Source: Halorubrum sp. Hd13 (GTDB taxonomy: Archaea; Halobacteriota; Halobacteria; Halobacteriales; Haloferacaceae). Taken from it: a DNA stretch of 64,000 nucleotides. Each line of letters opens with the position of its first letter. Within the stretch, counting starts at the first letter, position 1. Location of the stretch: assembly GCF_002252755.1 (NCBI RefSeq), contig NZ_NHOY01000025.1:1-64000 (forward strand), given 5' to 3'. Below are positions 26,407 to 34,819 of the stretch, piece by piece. Below the pieces are notes generated by a model. The model was not told the DNA's origin and made no database searches. It saw nothing but the letters and a program-made list of their open reading frames with translations. The position numbers were made by a program, and so were the translations under genes.

Positions 26407-27330
26407 CTATGCTATCGATGGATCGTACTCCCACCCTTCTTCGACACGTTCGATTGTTCCATCCAGATAGGCATTCCCGAACGCAGTTAGCGTCATGAAT
26501 CCGACACCATCCCTATTTATGTGGCGGAGCAACGAACGCAACTGATCTAATCGTTCATTCGTCGTGAAGTGCTGGTAGTGCATCATCTGGATGTACAAGT
26601 CACCTTCCGCGTACACACGGTCGAATGCTGCAATCATATCCTCAAGCGAATAAAACGCGGCCGTCTCCCAATCCGATACAAACGCGTGAGTTTGGGGAAT
26701 ATGGAGGGCACCCCCTGCGGTAAATGGAATGTCCGCTATGTCAAAGTAGTCCCGGGTAAACCAATCCCCGCCCGATACGATTGGGATCTCAGCATCAACC
26801 AGTTCAACAACCGTGGTCTGGTCGTACGTGTTGAACGGAGGAATGAAGGTATCGATCGGCTCGTCTACACAGTCCTCGAGTATTGCGATACCATCCCGAA
26901 TGCGTTGGCCCTGCTCGTCAGCTGGTAGACCGCCGAACTCACTTTGGCCGCGGAAGTCAGTTTCCGCCTCGTGAGCATAGCCGTGCAGGCTAACATCGAA
27001 GAGGCCTGGATGCGCGGTCGACGTATTGCGAACGTACTCACAAAACGCATCGGCTTCGTCTAATGGCGTCCCCCTCGACGGGATCACACCATGCGTCACT
27101 GGCACCTGCTCACCGATGAAAATCTCGTTTACAGCCTTGAGCGCGTCCATCGCGTATCCCGGAGCCGGATCGTCGTTGCGCATAATGACGATTAGGTCGT
27201 ACGTCCCCGGCTCGAGACGATACGGTTCAGCGGAGGGTGTATCCTCGTCGCTTCCATCCGATAATCCTAGGCAGCCACACGAACTCGCAGCCACCGCCGA
27301 AGCCAGGAGTGCACGTCGTGTTATCACCAT
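26407..27330 (-). CDS. Exported polysaccharide deacetylase (DUF2334/PgaB-like)
   Basis: A 307-aa exported lipoprotein: ITRRALLASAV leader with a Cys pair at residues 18-20 as the lipobox. The NodB-like fold is suggested by the paired aspartates MRNDDPAP (D53/D54), the metal histidines in SLHGYAHEAE (H116/H120) and IPPFNTYD. The family removes acetyl groups from GlcNAc polymers at the surface. The ATG at 27330 overlaps the 3' end of the glycosyltransferase gene by seven bases, as expected for a synthase/deacetylase pair. Codon use is more AT-rich than neighbours outside the island. Confidence 0.75.
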   Translation of the reverse strand: MVITRRALLASAVAASSCGCLGLSDGSDEDTPSAEPYRLEPGTYDLIVIMRNDDPAPGYAMDALKAVNEIFIGEQVPVTHGVIPSRGTPLDEADAFCEYVRNTSTAHPGLFDVSLHGYAHEAETDFRGQSEFGGLPADEQGQRIRDGIAILEDCVDEPIDTFIPPFNTYDQTTVVELVDAEIPIVSGGDWFTRDYFDIADIPFTAGGALHIPQTHAFVSDWETAAFYSLEDMIAAFDRVYAEGDLYIQMMHYQHFTTNERLDQLRSLLRHINRDGVGFMTLTAFGNAYLDGTIERVEEGWEYDPSIA

Positions 27331-28922
27331 TCTTCCTCCCGACCGCGAAGGACCTTCCACACCGAAATGGCGAGGTTTGTGTCGAGCACATTCTTATAGC
27401 CCACGAAGAACAGTGGAGCGTACCCGAGTAACCTGATATCGAGATCATCCATCGCGACCGGAACCCACAGCAGCAATACCGTCAAGAACAGGAAGAATAG
27501 GGCGGTCGCGAGCACGTAGCCGGTGGGCCCAAACACGAGCATCCAAAAGACCGCCGCGATAACGATAATACTCACGAGCGGGATCAAGACCGTTGAGAGC
27601 AATCTCACAGGGATCACGAATCCGTGGAGAAATCCATACGCGGGCTTCGAACAGACATCACGGTGCTTGAGGAGCGTCTCCACGTTGCCACCGAACCATC
27701 GACGACGCTGCCGCCAGAAGGACCTCCAGTCAGTCGGTACGTATGTGCTCACCTTAGCGGGACTGTGGCGGGTCTTCCAGCCATCCCGAAGAATCTTCAC
27801 GGTAATGTCGAAATCCTCCGTCTGGGTGTCCGGATCGAATCCCCAGACCCCATCGATCGCCTCGCGGCGAAACGCTGCAAGACACCCTGGCAACACCGGC
27901 ACCACGTCGAAGAGGGAGTACACCCGGCGAAATGCCTGGATACTGAATGCGTACTCGAGTGCTTGCATTTTCGCCAGGTGGGAATCGTCATTCTCAACGT
28001 ACACCGATCCGGCCAGACCGCCGATGTTGGGATCGGTTTGAAACTGTCCGACTAATGTGTCGATGGCGTCGGGGGTGACCAGACTATCGGCGTCTATCGA
28101 GACGATGATCTCGCCCGTGGCAAAGCAAAGTCCCATATTCAGTGCGGCGTGCTTCCCACCATTCTCTCGCTGAATTACATGCACGCGCTCGTTACCGTGG
28201 GTGGTAGCTCGCTCGTAGGTCCGGTCCTCGCTCCCATCATCAATTACGATCACCTCAAGACAATCCTCCGGATACGTCGACGCCAGTACGGCATCAATGC
28301 ACTGCCCAATCGAATCCTCCTCGTTGTAGGCCGGGATGAGCACGCTCACATAGGGAAATGGTTCAGAAGCCGGAGGGACCGATGGCTCTTGGTGATACTG
28401 ATACACGGCAAGCGGCATGATCACCCAGGTCTGTAGCGCGAACAGAAACAAGGCAGTGATGAAGACGACCGTTAAAACGGGCACCCAGCCAAAGAGGGCT
28501 GCGATGGGTCCGGCCACAGCCACCCCAAATATCATCAATCCCCAGCACGGAATTCGGTCATGTTTCCGAAATCGTCCTGTTTTCTCAATGTATCCGATCA
28601 CTCCACCGAGTCCCAAAGCAAAAAGAACGATCCACGGAATCAGCTCTCGCGTAAAGAGGACCGACTGATCGAGGAGTACAAGACTTCCCAGAAGCAGAAT
28701 CCCCCCGAGCACGAGCCACCGTGGCACCGGCACGCGCCACGCGAGAAAACGAAACAGGCGACGCGGCCACGCACGAATGCTCAACATTACACCGCTCACA
28801 ATCAGACTCAACAAGGTACAGAGTGCGAGTAAACGCCAAGGTAGTAGTAGGGTTCCAACCCAGAACCCAGCCACGAGAGTTGTGAGTGCAGCAAGTGTCC
28901 GTAAGTCCAGTGTACCGCTCAT
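27324..28922 (-). CDS. Membrane GT2 polysaccharide synthase (PgaC-like)
   Basis: A 532-aa processive-type glycosyltransferase. About five to six N-terminal membrane segments (residues 1-180), then a GT2 domain: SVLIPAYNEEDSIG, IVIDDGSEDRT, DADS metal site, TEDFD acid/base region and the QRRRW processivity motif (RRRWFGGN), then more C-terminal spans. This layout fits synthases of PNAG, hyaluronan or related polymers. It is followed by the deacetylase, and preceded after a 2-base gap by a small Cys-rich protein gene, so all three look like one operon. The ATG at 28922 is preferred to a GTG at 28943. Confidence 0.82.
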   Translation of the reverse strand: MSGTLDLRTLAALTTLVAGFWVGTLLLPWRLLALCTLLSLIVSGVMLSIRAWPRRLFRFLAWRVPVPRWLVLGGILLLGSLVLLDQSVLFTRELIPWIVLFALGLGGVIGYIEKTGRFRKHDRIPCWGLMIFGVAVAGPIAALFGWVPVLTVVFITALFLFALQTWVIMPLAVYQYHQEPSVPPASEPFPYVSVLIPAYNEEDSIGQCIDAVLASTYPEDCLEVIVIDDGSEDRTYERATTHGNERVHVIQRENGGKHAALNMGLCFATGEIIVSIDADSLVTPDAIDTLVGQFQTDPNIGGLAGSVYVENDDSHLAKMQALEYAFSIQAFRRVYSLFDVVPVLPGCLAAFRREAIDGVWGFDPDTQTEDFDITVKILRDGWKTRHSPAKVSTYVPTDWRSFWRQRRRWFGGNVETLLKHRDVCSKPAYGFLHGFVIPVRLLSTVLIPLVSIIVIAAVFWMLVFGPTGYVLATALFFLFLTVLLLWVPVAMDDLDIRLLGYAPLFFVGYKNVLDTNLAISVWKVLRGREEEW

Positions 28923-28924
28923 GT

Positions 28925-29302
28925 CTAATTTGAGTCGGTCCACGTCCGATCGGGCAGTTTGCCACAGCTACCGCAAATGCGGACCGATCCGACTCGTGGC
29001 ATAGACTTGAGTGATGTCGTCTGTTCGTCACATTTTGGGCATTGGTCGCCCGGTTCGATCGTCGAGGTGAACCCGTCGGCCGTCACGTACCCGCATGGCC
29101 GATGCTCACGGACGACAGCCATCACATCCACGGAATCGTCACACTCCTCACAGGTACCCGGCATCCCTGGATTGATATATTCTGTCAGTTCCCACACTTT
29201 TCCGTCAGGCAGTACCCAGAGCAATCGGCCAGAAAGCTGCCTCGATATCTCAATCCCTCCTGAATCATCGTATCGCGCTATATTGTCCAACCGTTGAGTC
29301 AT
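28925..29302 (-). CDS. Small Cys-rich zinc-binding protein of the polysaccharide operon
   Basis: A 125-aa soluble protein with three CxxC pairs (CEEC, CPKC, CGSC) and an additional HRPCG, so probably two zinc ribbons. The N-terminal half (SRQLSGRLLWVLPDGKVWELTEYI) is beta-rich. It is the first gene of the synthase/deacetylase operon and diverges from the glycosidase gene across 144 AT-rich bases. No family was recognised; a regulatory role for the operon is a guess from position. Confidence 0.6.
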   Translation of the reverse strand: MTQRLDNIARYDDSGGIEISRQLSGRLLWVLPDGKVWELTEYINPGMPGTCEECDDSVDVMAVVREHRPCGYVTADGFTSTIEPGDQCPKCDEQTTSLKSMPRVGSVRICGSCGKLPDRTWTDSN

Positions 29303-29446
29303 AGTGGCAATTCATTCATATCGATATTAGTAAAAGACTTGTTAATATTCCATATTTCACAAATCTTGAAGCGCAGAAAGTTAGTCTACTAATTCTGTCC
29401 GATTAGAGAGATTGTAACGAATACTGATTCGTCCCACCGGTGAGTT
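29303..29446. promoter_or_regulatory. Divergent promoter region inside the island
   Basis: 144 very AT-rich bases separate the minus-strand synthase operon from the plus-strand glycosidase gene. TATA-like patches occur on both strands (for example around 29323-29350). A shared promoter region suggests co-regulation. Confidence 0.4.
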
Positions 29447-30616
29447 ATGCAACGCCGTCGGGTGATCGCCCTCACTGGAGCAGCGGCAGCTGCAACGATC
29501 GGCGGGTACCAAACCGTTGCTTCGCTCTCTGAATCACCAGATAATACGTCGCCCGATCAAAACCAGTCAGATCACGGATCAGCAGATACCGACGACCTCG
29601 GACCTGAGGAATCGTACGAATCACGAGAGGGCGACATATTGACCGGCATCACGCCAGGGGTACTCGACCGTCCCGGACGCGAGGCTCTCGATACATGGCT
29701 CGGCATGGATCACGCCGTTGAGGTGAGCTTCGTCGATGTCGGGATGACCCACCGCGGAATTACCTATTACTTGGAGCAGACGCTTGATCAGATCTGGGAG
29801 CGACGGAGAGTTCCGATGGTGATGTTCCAACCCGCGATCGAGGAAGATGGCGAGACCTCCTCGGAGATCAACCGTCACATCGCTAATGGCGAACACGACG
29901 AGTTATTCGAAAGCTGGGCCGACAAATTTGCGGCATGGATCTATGCTGAGGAGTACCCGAGGCGGGCATACATCAACTTAGCTCCTGAGTTTAATGGCGA
30001 CTGGAGCCCCTGGAGTCCAGCCGTTGGCGACACTGACGAGACTGATTTTGTGGAGATGTGGCGGCGCATCCACGATATATTCAGCGATACCGAACTTGAC
30101 AGCGAACACATCCAATGGGTGTGGTCAATGGATACGTCTACGCGCGGCGTTGACGTCTCAGCATGTTACCCGGGAGGTGACTACGTCGATTGGGTCGGCA
30201 TTCATGGCTACAATTGGGACGGGTGGGGGGGTTGGATGTCACCGGCAGAGCACTATGATGGTGTGCTCGAGACTGTCCGATCGATCACGGATCGGCCCAT
30301 CGCATTCACCGAATTTTCCACCTCAGCGCAGGTTGAGGACGGGTTCGATCCCGAACGAAAGGCAGAGTGGATTTACGACGTGTACGCGTATTTTCTGGAG
30401 GAGAACGTTCGCATGGCATGCTGGTATAACGACGAACCTGATGTAGACTGGGCAATCTTCGGCGGCGAACACGGGGTAGAGACTGTCACTGTCGAGGGAA
30501 TCGAGTATCGGGTGTATCCAGCATATCGAGAGGTTGTGAACGAATCGGGTATGCTCGGGGCGCACCCTTCGCATCCACAAATTCTGACTACCGAGGAATT
30601 TCAGGGAGAGTTTTGA
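29447..30616 (+). CDS. Exported GH26-like glycoside hydrolase
   Basis: A 389-aa protein. MQRRRVIALTGAAAAAT looks like a Tat leader without a lipobox, followed by a Ser/Asp-rich spacer. The catalytic part has NLAPEFNGDWSPW (probable acid/base E181) and PIAFTEFST (probable nucleophile E289), the pattern of GH26-type TIM barrels, plus the GIHGYNWDG loop. It is divergent from the polysaccharide synthase operon, so it could trim the polymer made by that operon. Mannan or other beta-glycan substrates cannot be excluded. Confidence 0.72.
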   Translation: MQRRRVIALTGAAAAATIGGYQTVASLSESPDNTSPDQNQSDHGSADTDDLGPEESYESREGDILTGITPGVLDRPGREALDTWLGMDHAVEVSFVDVGMTHRGITYYLEQTLDQIWERRRVPMVMFQPAIEEDGETSSEINRHIANGEHDELFESWADKFAAWIYAEEYPRRAYINLAPEFNGDWSPWSPAVGDTDETDFVEMWRRIHDIFSDTELDSEHIQWVWSMDTSTRGVDVSACYPGGDYVDWVGIHGYNWDGWGGWMSPAEHYDGVLETVRSITDRPIAFTEFSTSAQVEDGFDPERKAEWIYDVYAYFLEENVRMACWYNDEPDVDWAIFGGEHGVETVTVEGIEYRVYPAYREVVNESGMLGAHPSHPQILTTEEFQGEF

Positions 30617-30782
30617 TCCCGACGACCAGAGTCCCACATGTATTTCGCGTAGTATAGGATTGATTAATGTTGGATCACCCACCAATGGTGATGCGCCCAC
30701 GGTCGGTATCTAGGCAGGGATGGACCCGTAAGCGACGATCGCATTTATGAAACCCTGCTCGATGCCATTCATCTCCGACATA

Positions 30783-30983
30783 TTAGTGGGTGCCTGGGTG
30801 CGTGATGTTTTCCATCAAGATGTTCTCGATTGCGATATCCCGAACCCAGAAATACGGGATAATGAAATCATCCGTCAGAACTACCCAGTTTAACTCGATT
30901 TCGGCGACGGGAATCTCTGAGAAAACAGCTGCCAGTGGATATTCACCGTCAGCCGCAGTAAACGTTGCTTCAATTGTATGAAT
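30783..30983 (-). pseudogene. Fragment of a bacterio-opsin-activator (Bat)-type regulator
   Basis: Reading the minus strand from 30983 gives about 66 residues (IEATFTAADGEYPL..., VAEIELNWVV, IIPYFWVRD) that resemble the N-terminal sensor part of haloarchaeal Bat/HTH-10 regulators. The frame has a stop immediately upstream and no usable start codon, and it ends at 30783 without any helix-turn-helix. It is therefore a truncated, non-functional remnant. The family assignment rests on pattern memory of the strand order and is moderately sure. Confidence 0.45.
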
Positions 30984-31763
30984 AAGATACTAGCGACCGG
31001 TGAAAAGGTGTATCAGTTAAACCACCGTCGCCGACGTTTGTTCTCTACCGTACTCGGGGCAAGAGCCAAATCAATCCCGAAAATAACCTGCGTCGTCCTG
31101 TAACAGCCAAGTGCTGTATCTTGCCGGCATTCTTGATAAATCGTAGGTGATTCAACAGGCAATGGGTACGTGAGTCCCCTTTAATGAGCATTCGGCCCAC
31201 CGCGTAATCGCGCTCAGACCCGTGCAACGTATGCGCTCTGTATGCAGCAATATCATCAAGAGCTTCGCTGGATCCGACAGAAACGCTGTGACCGACTCAG
31301 AGGGTGTAGTCAGCCGCTCACCGAGATCCAATGTCTCGGTGAGCAGGCGACTCACTCGGTCGAAACGGTCTACGCCTTCCTCAGTTCAGACGGTGTGTGT
31401 TCCCGGGAGCGAATCTGTGAATCACAACCCGCCGACGACAACCCCAACTCGGGCTTGTTTAGACGTGTGAGATCATGGCTGTGAGTGGCTGACGGCTTGT
31501 TCTACGTTTCTGAGGTGGGCTTTAGAACGACCTTTCTAAACTCTTCCCGCTTCAGTCACTCATCCTTCCGGGAGAAACGCCTCTACCCCGCGTCTAAACG
31601 GCCTGCGCGCTGTATTCAGCACCACCTCAACAAGCTCCCAGCGGCTAACGATTTCACGAGACCCGGAGCGCCGCCGTCAGCCTCTCGGGGGGTCGTCGCC
31701 GACGCGGAGGGCGGCCCGGCTCGCAGTGTGGTAGCCGCTCTCGGGCGAGGGCCGTAACGCACC

Positions 31764-31771
31764 ATTTATAC
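31764..31771 (+). promoter_or_regulatory. TATA box of the rpl21e-rpo4 operon
   Basis: ATTTATAC lies about 30-36 bases before the rpl21e ATG at 31800, a standard archaeal promoter position allowing a very short leader. Confidence 0.55.
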
Positions 31772-31799
31772 CTGCGGCAGCGGAACGTAGCCCAAGACC

Positions 31800-32093
31800 A
31801 TGCCGAGTTCCAATGGGCCCCAGAAGGCGACCCGCGACAAGCTCTCGAACAAACCGCGCGACCGCGGCACGTCGCCGCCGCAGCGAGCCATCCAGGAGTT
31901 CGAGTCGGGCTCGCAGGTCCACCTCAAGATCGACCCCAGCGTGCAGGAGGGTCGCTTCCACCCGCGCTTCGACGGCCGGACCGGCACCGTCGTGGGCAAG
32001 CAGGGCGCCGCGTTCAAAGTCGAGATTTCGGACGGCGGGAAGACGAAGACGCTCATCGTCCGCGCCGCCCACATGAGCGCCCAGCAGAACTGA
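31800..32093 (+). CDS. rpl21e: Ribosomal protein L21e
   Basis: A 97-aa large-subunit protein unique to archaea and eukaryotes. The segments [45 protein letters not shown] and AAHMSAQ are highly characteristic. The gene for RNA polymerase Rpo4 starts one base after its stop codon, a conserved archaeal pairing. Confidence 0.96.
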   Translation: MPSSNGPQKATRDKLSNKPRDRGTSPPQRAIQEFESGSQVHLKIDPSVQEGRFHPRFDGRTGTVVGKQGAAFKVEISDGGKTKTLIVRAAHMSAQQN

Positions 32094-32094
32094 G

Positions 32095-32451
32095 ATGACG
32101 ATCTTCAAAGAGAAGGTCGACGAGGAGTACGTCACCGTCTCCGAGGCGAAGGAGGTCCTCGTGGACATCGAGGCGGAGCGCGCCCAGGACGAGGAACGCG
32201 ACCTCCGCTACGAGCTCGCTCGCGCGATCGAGCACGTCAACCGGTTCGCCCGGCTCGACGCCGAGGAGTCCCGCGAGCTCGTCGAGGAGCTGACGGAACT
32301 GGAGCAGATCGACGTCCCCACCGCCGTGAAGATCGCCGACCTCCTCCCCGAAGACCGCACCGAGCTGCGCTCGGTGTTCGCCCAGGAGCGCTACTCGCTC
32401 GACGGCGACGAGCTCGACGACGTGCTCAACATCGTCGCGAAGTACGCCTGA
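32095..32451 (+). CDS. rpo4: DNA-directed RNA polymerase subunit Rpo4 (RpoF)
   Basis: A 118-aa homologue of eukaryotic Rpb4, which pairs with Rpo7 to form the stalk of the polymerase. Features seen: EYVTVSEAKEVLVDIEAER, LARLDAEES-type helix and the C-terminal IVAKYA. It lies one base after rpl21e. In many haloarchaea a DUF655 gene and the KsgA methyltransferase gene follow; here they do not, and a hairpin-rich non-coding stretch follows instead. Confidence 0.93.
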   Translation: MTIFKEKVDEEYVTVSEAKEVLVDIEAERAQDEERDLRYELARAIEHVNRFARLDAEESRELVEELTELEQIDVPTAVKIADLLPEDRTELRSVFAQERYSLDGDELDDVLNIVAKYA

Positions 32452-32877
32452 GACGCGCGGAGCACGTCGTTTCGGATTCGGCCCCCTTCGATCGTCGGAA
32501 CTTCTTCAAACCACCAGCCGCTCGCTTATAAGCAGTTGTCTGTGTTCCAACTGTGAACACTTCCAAAGTCCCAGCCGCGAGGCGCTTCGCGCCTCTGGCA
32601 GCCGGCGACGGAGCCGCCGGCGACTGCCCCTTTGAGTCCTCCCCGACCGCGACCGCACCCAGCCTCATACCTCCCCAGCCTAGTCGGCCGGCGCTTACGA
32701 GCGCCGGCCGACTCCCTCGCGCGTGCTCCTCGCGGGCCGGTGGCCCGCTCGCAGGCACGCGCCACCGCACTTGTCTGTGATGGAACACGCCGATCTCGTC
32801 GCCAGTCGGATCCGCTCGCTCGGATCGACCGACGAAACCCCGGAACCCCTTTGAACGGCCGCGACGACGGTATCTGT
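32452..32877. other. Non-coding region with multi-hairpin element
   Basis: 426 bases between rpo4 and the eIF2B-like gene. Apart from the structured element at 32523-32762, it shows no convincing reading frame; the open frames that cross it are fragments in unlikely composition. The last 100 bases hold the upstream region of the eIF2B-like gene. Confidence 0.6.
32523..32762 (+). ncRNA. Candidate structured RNA or mobile hairpin element
   Basis: A TATA-like GCTTATAAGC (32524-32533) is followed by a GTGTTC/GAACAC inverted repeat (32542-32560) and four strong hairpins. Hairpin 1 at 32579-32595 has 7-bp arms and a 3-base loop. Hairpin 2 at 32601-32621 has 7-bp arms. Hairpin 3 at 32682-32713 has perfect 14-bp arms around TACG. 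Hairpin 4 at 32719-32762 has outer 8-bp arms plus an inner 7-bp stem with a 3-base loop. All lie in non-coding sequence. It could be a small RNA, a REP/MITE-like repeat or a processing/termination region after rpo4; only recurrence or transcript data can decide. Strand is assumed from the TATA element. Confidence 0.5.
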
Positions 32878-33720
32878 ATGATCGACGAGACCGTCGCCGA
32901 GATCCGGGCGATGCGGACTCACAGCACGTCGGCGGTGGCCGTGAAGGCGACGCGCGCGCTCGCGGAACTGCTCGACCGCGAGTACGTGACGGTCGACGAG
33001 TTCGAGCGCGACCTCGAACACAACGCGGGCGTGCTTCGCCGGTCGAACCCCTCTCACGCCGCGCTTCACAACGCGATGCGCGACGTCGAGCGCTCCATCA
33101 TCGGCGAGCCGACCAGCGTCGAGGACGCCAAACAGCTGCTGCAGGAGACCATCGACCGCGTCGCCGACGACATCGAGACGGCGAAGGGGGAGGCCGCCGC
33201 CAACGCGGCCGAACGCATCGAGGACGGCGACACGCTGTTGGTCCACGACTACTCGACGACGGTGCTGGAGTCCATCGAGAACGCCGCCCGCGACGGCGCG
33301 CACCTGACCGTCTACGTCACGGAGGCGCGCCCGCGCACGCTCGGCCGAAAGACGGCGCGCGTCCTCGCCGGGATGCCCCGCGTCGACGTCCACATGGTCG
33401 TCGACAGCGCGATGGGGTACGCCCTGCGCGACTGCGACCGCGTCCTCCTCGGGATCACCTGCATCACCGGCGGCACCTACTACAACCGGATCGGAACGTT
33501 CCCCGTGGTCGTCACCGCGCGCGAGCTCGAGGTGCCGGTGACCGCGGTCGGCTCGGGCGCGAAGACGATCGAGGAGTTCCGGTTCGAGAACGAGTTCCGC
33601 GACGCCGTCGAGGTGATGCGCGAACCCGTCGAGGACGTCGAGATCGAGAACCCGAGCTACGACGCCACCCCGATCGGGATGATCGACACCGTGATCACCG
33701 ACGACGGCGTCGTCGAGTAG
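32878..33720 (+). CDS. eIF2B-alpha family protein lacking isomerase catalytic residues
   Basis: A 280-aa member of the same superfamily as the R15P isomerase at 16730-17701. Conserved fold motifs are present (VYVTEARPRTLGRKTA, GTYYNRIGTFPVVVTA, VENPSYD-type end), but the catalytic Cys is replaced (VHDYSTT, D124) and the catalytic Asp by Thr (LGITCITGG, T194). It is thus unlikely to be an R15P isomerase and may be the regulatory eIF2B-like protein of haloarchaea with unknown ligand. The start is set at 32878 (MIDETVAEI); the upstream frame runs through the hairpin element and is not credible. Confidence 0.85.
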   Translation: MIDETVAEIRAMRTHSTSAVAVKATRALAELLDREYVTVDEFERDLEHNAGVLRRSNPSHAALHNAMRDVERSIIGEPTSVEDAKQLLQETIDRVADDIETAKGEAAANAAERIEDGDTLLVHDYSTTVLESIENAARDGAHLTVYVTEARPRTLGRKTARVLAGMPRVDVHMVVDSAMGYALRDCDRVLLGITCITGGTYYNRIGTFPVVVTARELEVPVTAVGSGAKTIEEFRFENEFRDAVEVMREPVEDVEIENPSYDATPIGMIDTVITDDGVVE

Positions 33721-33865
33721 CCGGACCGTCCGCTTCTCGGGACCGCTTCCGACGCGCCTTCCCCCTCGTCAGGTGAGCCCGATCAGCAGCGGCGCGAGGG
33801 ATCGTCTTCTTTCCGCCGTGAATCGGACGTAAGTGCTTTGTGTGTGCACCGTGTTAACGGATCCA

Positions 33866-34819
33866 ATGAGCGTGTATTCGGGCTCCGCCAACGCCTTCCG
33901 GATCCCCAGCGCGGACCCGGCGGCGACGGGGGAGTGCACGACCCTCTCGTGTGAAATCGGCGCGGCGGCGACCGAGCCGACCGTCGTCGTCGGGGCGGTC
34001 GTCGTCGGGCTCGCGGCGTTCCTCGCGTTCGCGTACGTCCGCGAGGCGGCCGACGCCGGCCAGCACGAGCAGCGGCGCGTCCTCGCGGAGCGCGACGCGT
34101 TCGAGGAGTTCGCTGACCGCGTCTCCGCGCTCGATCCGGCGCCGACCGGATCGACGCCGTCGGGATTCGACGGACAGATGGCGGCGGTTCGCACGGTCGA
34201 CCGCGCCGACGGTGACGTCAAACTCAGGCGCGTGCTGGCGGCGTACCGCGACACGGTGATGTCGGTGCCGCATTACAGGGAAGAGTACGACGAGACGGTC
34301 CCGGAGAGCCTCGCCGCGGAGCTGGGTCCCGACACGGCGACGGCGCTGGCGTCGAACGGCACCCTGTCCGAGGCGGCGCAGTCGGCGCTCGTCAGTCGGA
34401 GCCGACACGCGGCCGACGCGCGCTCCTCGCTCGCCGAGGCGATCGGCGAGGAGATCGAGGCGTTGCGGTCGTTCGAGAACGACCTCTCCTGCGTCGACCG
34501 CCGCCGCCGCCGGCTCCTCGAACACCTCGACGGGGTCTCCGGGGCCGGCACCGACGCGGCGATCGACGTCTGGAGGCGGCTCGAAGAGCTCGAACGCGAG
34601 TGCGACGGGATCGCCGCCGAGCGACAGGAGGCGCTCACGGACCCGCCCATGACGCCGGACTCCGCGGTCGATGTCGACGGGGAGCACGCCTTCTACGAGT
34701 ACCTGTACGAGCCGACGGACGGGCCTCGCTACCCCGTGTTGGCGCAGGTCTCCGAGCTCGCGGAGCGGATACGCTCGGACCGGGACGGCGTCGCGAGCCG
34801 GCTGGCTGGCGGGCGGTAG
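33866..34819 (+). CDS. Haloarchaeal membrane-anchored helical protein (DUF7260-like)
   Basis: A 317-aa protein with one membrane span at about residues 38-58 (TVVVGAVVVGLAAFLAFAYV), then a long helical, probably coiled-coil, acidic C-terminal part (EQRRVLAERDAFEEFADRVSAL; RRRLLEHLDGV; RRLEELERECDGIAAERQEAL). The layout matches a common haloarchaeal family of unknown function. The start is ATG 33866. No operon partner is visible. Confidence 0.65.
   Translation: MSVYSGSANAFRIPSADPAATGECTTLSCEIGAAATEPTVVVGAVVVGLAAFLAFAYVREAADAGQHEQRRVLAERDAFEEFADRVSALDPAPTGSTPSGFDGQMAAVRTVDRADGDVKLRRVLAAYRDTVMSVPHYREEYDETVPESLAAELGPDTATALASNGTLSEAAQSALVSRSRHAADARSSLAEAIGEEIEALRSFENDLSCVDRRRRRLLEHLDGVSGAGTDAAIDVWRRLEELERECDGIAAERQEALTDPPMTPDSAVDVDGEHAFYEYLYEPTDGPRYPVLAQVSELAERIRSDRDGVASRLAGGR

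Larger units (their letters stand above)
30617..31799. other. Gene-poor debris region at island end
   Basis: About 1.2 kb of AT-richer sequence with frequent stops in all frames. The only piece recognised is the truncated Bat-like fragment at 30783-30983. Short open frames at 31045-31484 on both strands could not be assigned. Composition returns to the chromosomal level from about 31640, and the last 40 bases carry the rpl21e promoter. Confidence 0.5.

Noticed and set aside
26112-26498. Open frame in the island boundary region
   Set aside because: No recognisable motif; partly overlaps the deacetylase gene on the other strand and lacks a promoter. Kept only as an unexplained non-coding stretch.
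31045-31484. Short frames on both strands resembling a transposase remnant
   Set aside because: I could not match any DDE or serine-recombinase motif; frames are broken by stops and cannot be assigned.
31485-31640. Possible IS200/IS605 right end with omega-RNA-like text
   Set aside because: The stretch with TCTAAAC at both ends vaguely recalls IS200/IS605 ends, but no tnpB or tnpA remnant is visible and no real hairpin or boundary could be shown.
32632-32877. N-terminal extension of the eIF2B-like protein
   Set aside because: The extension would run through the hairpin element and is Pro/Arg-rich. The ATG at 32878 fits the family start.
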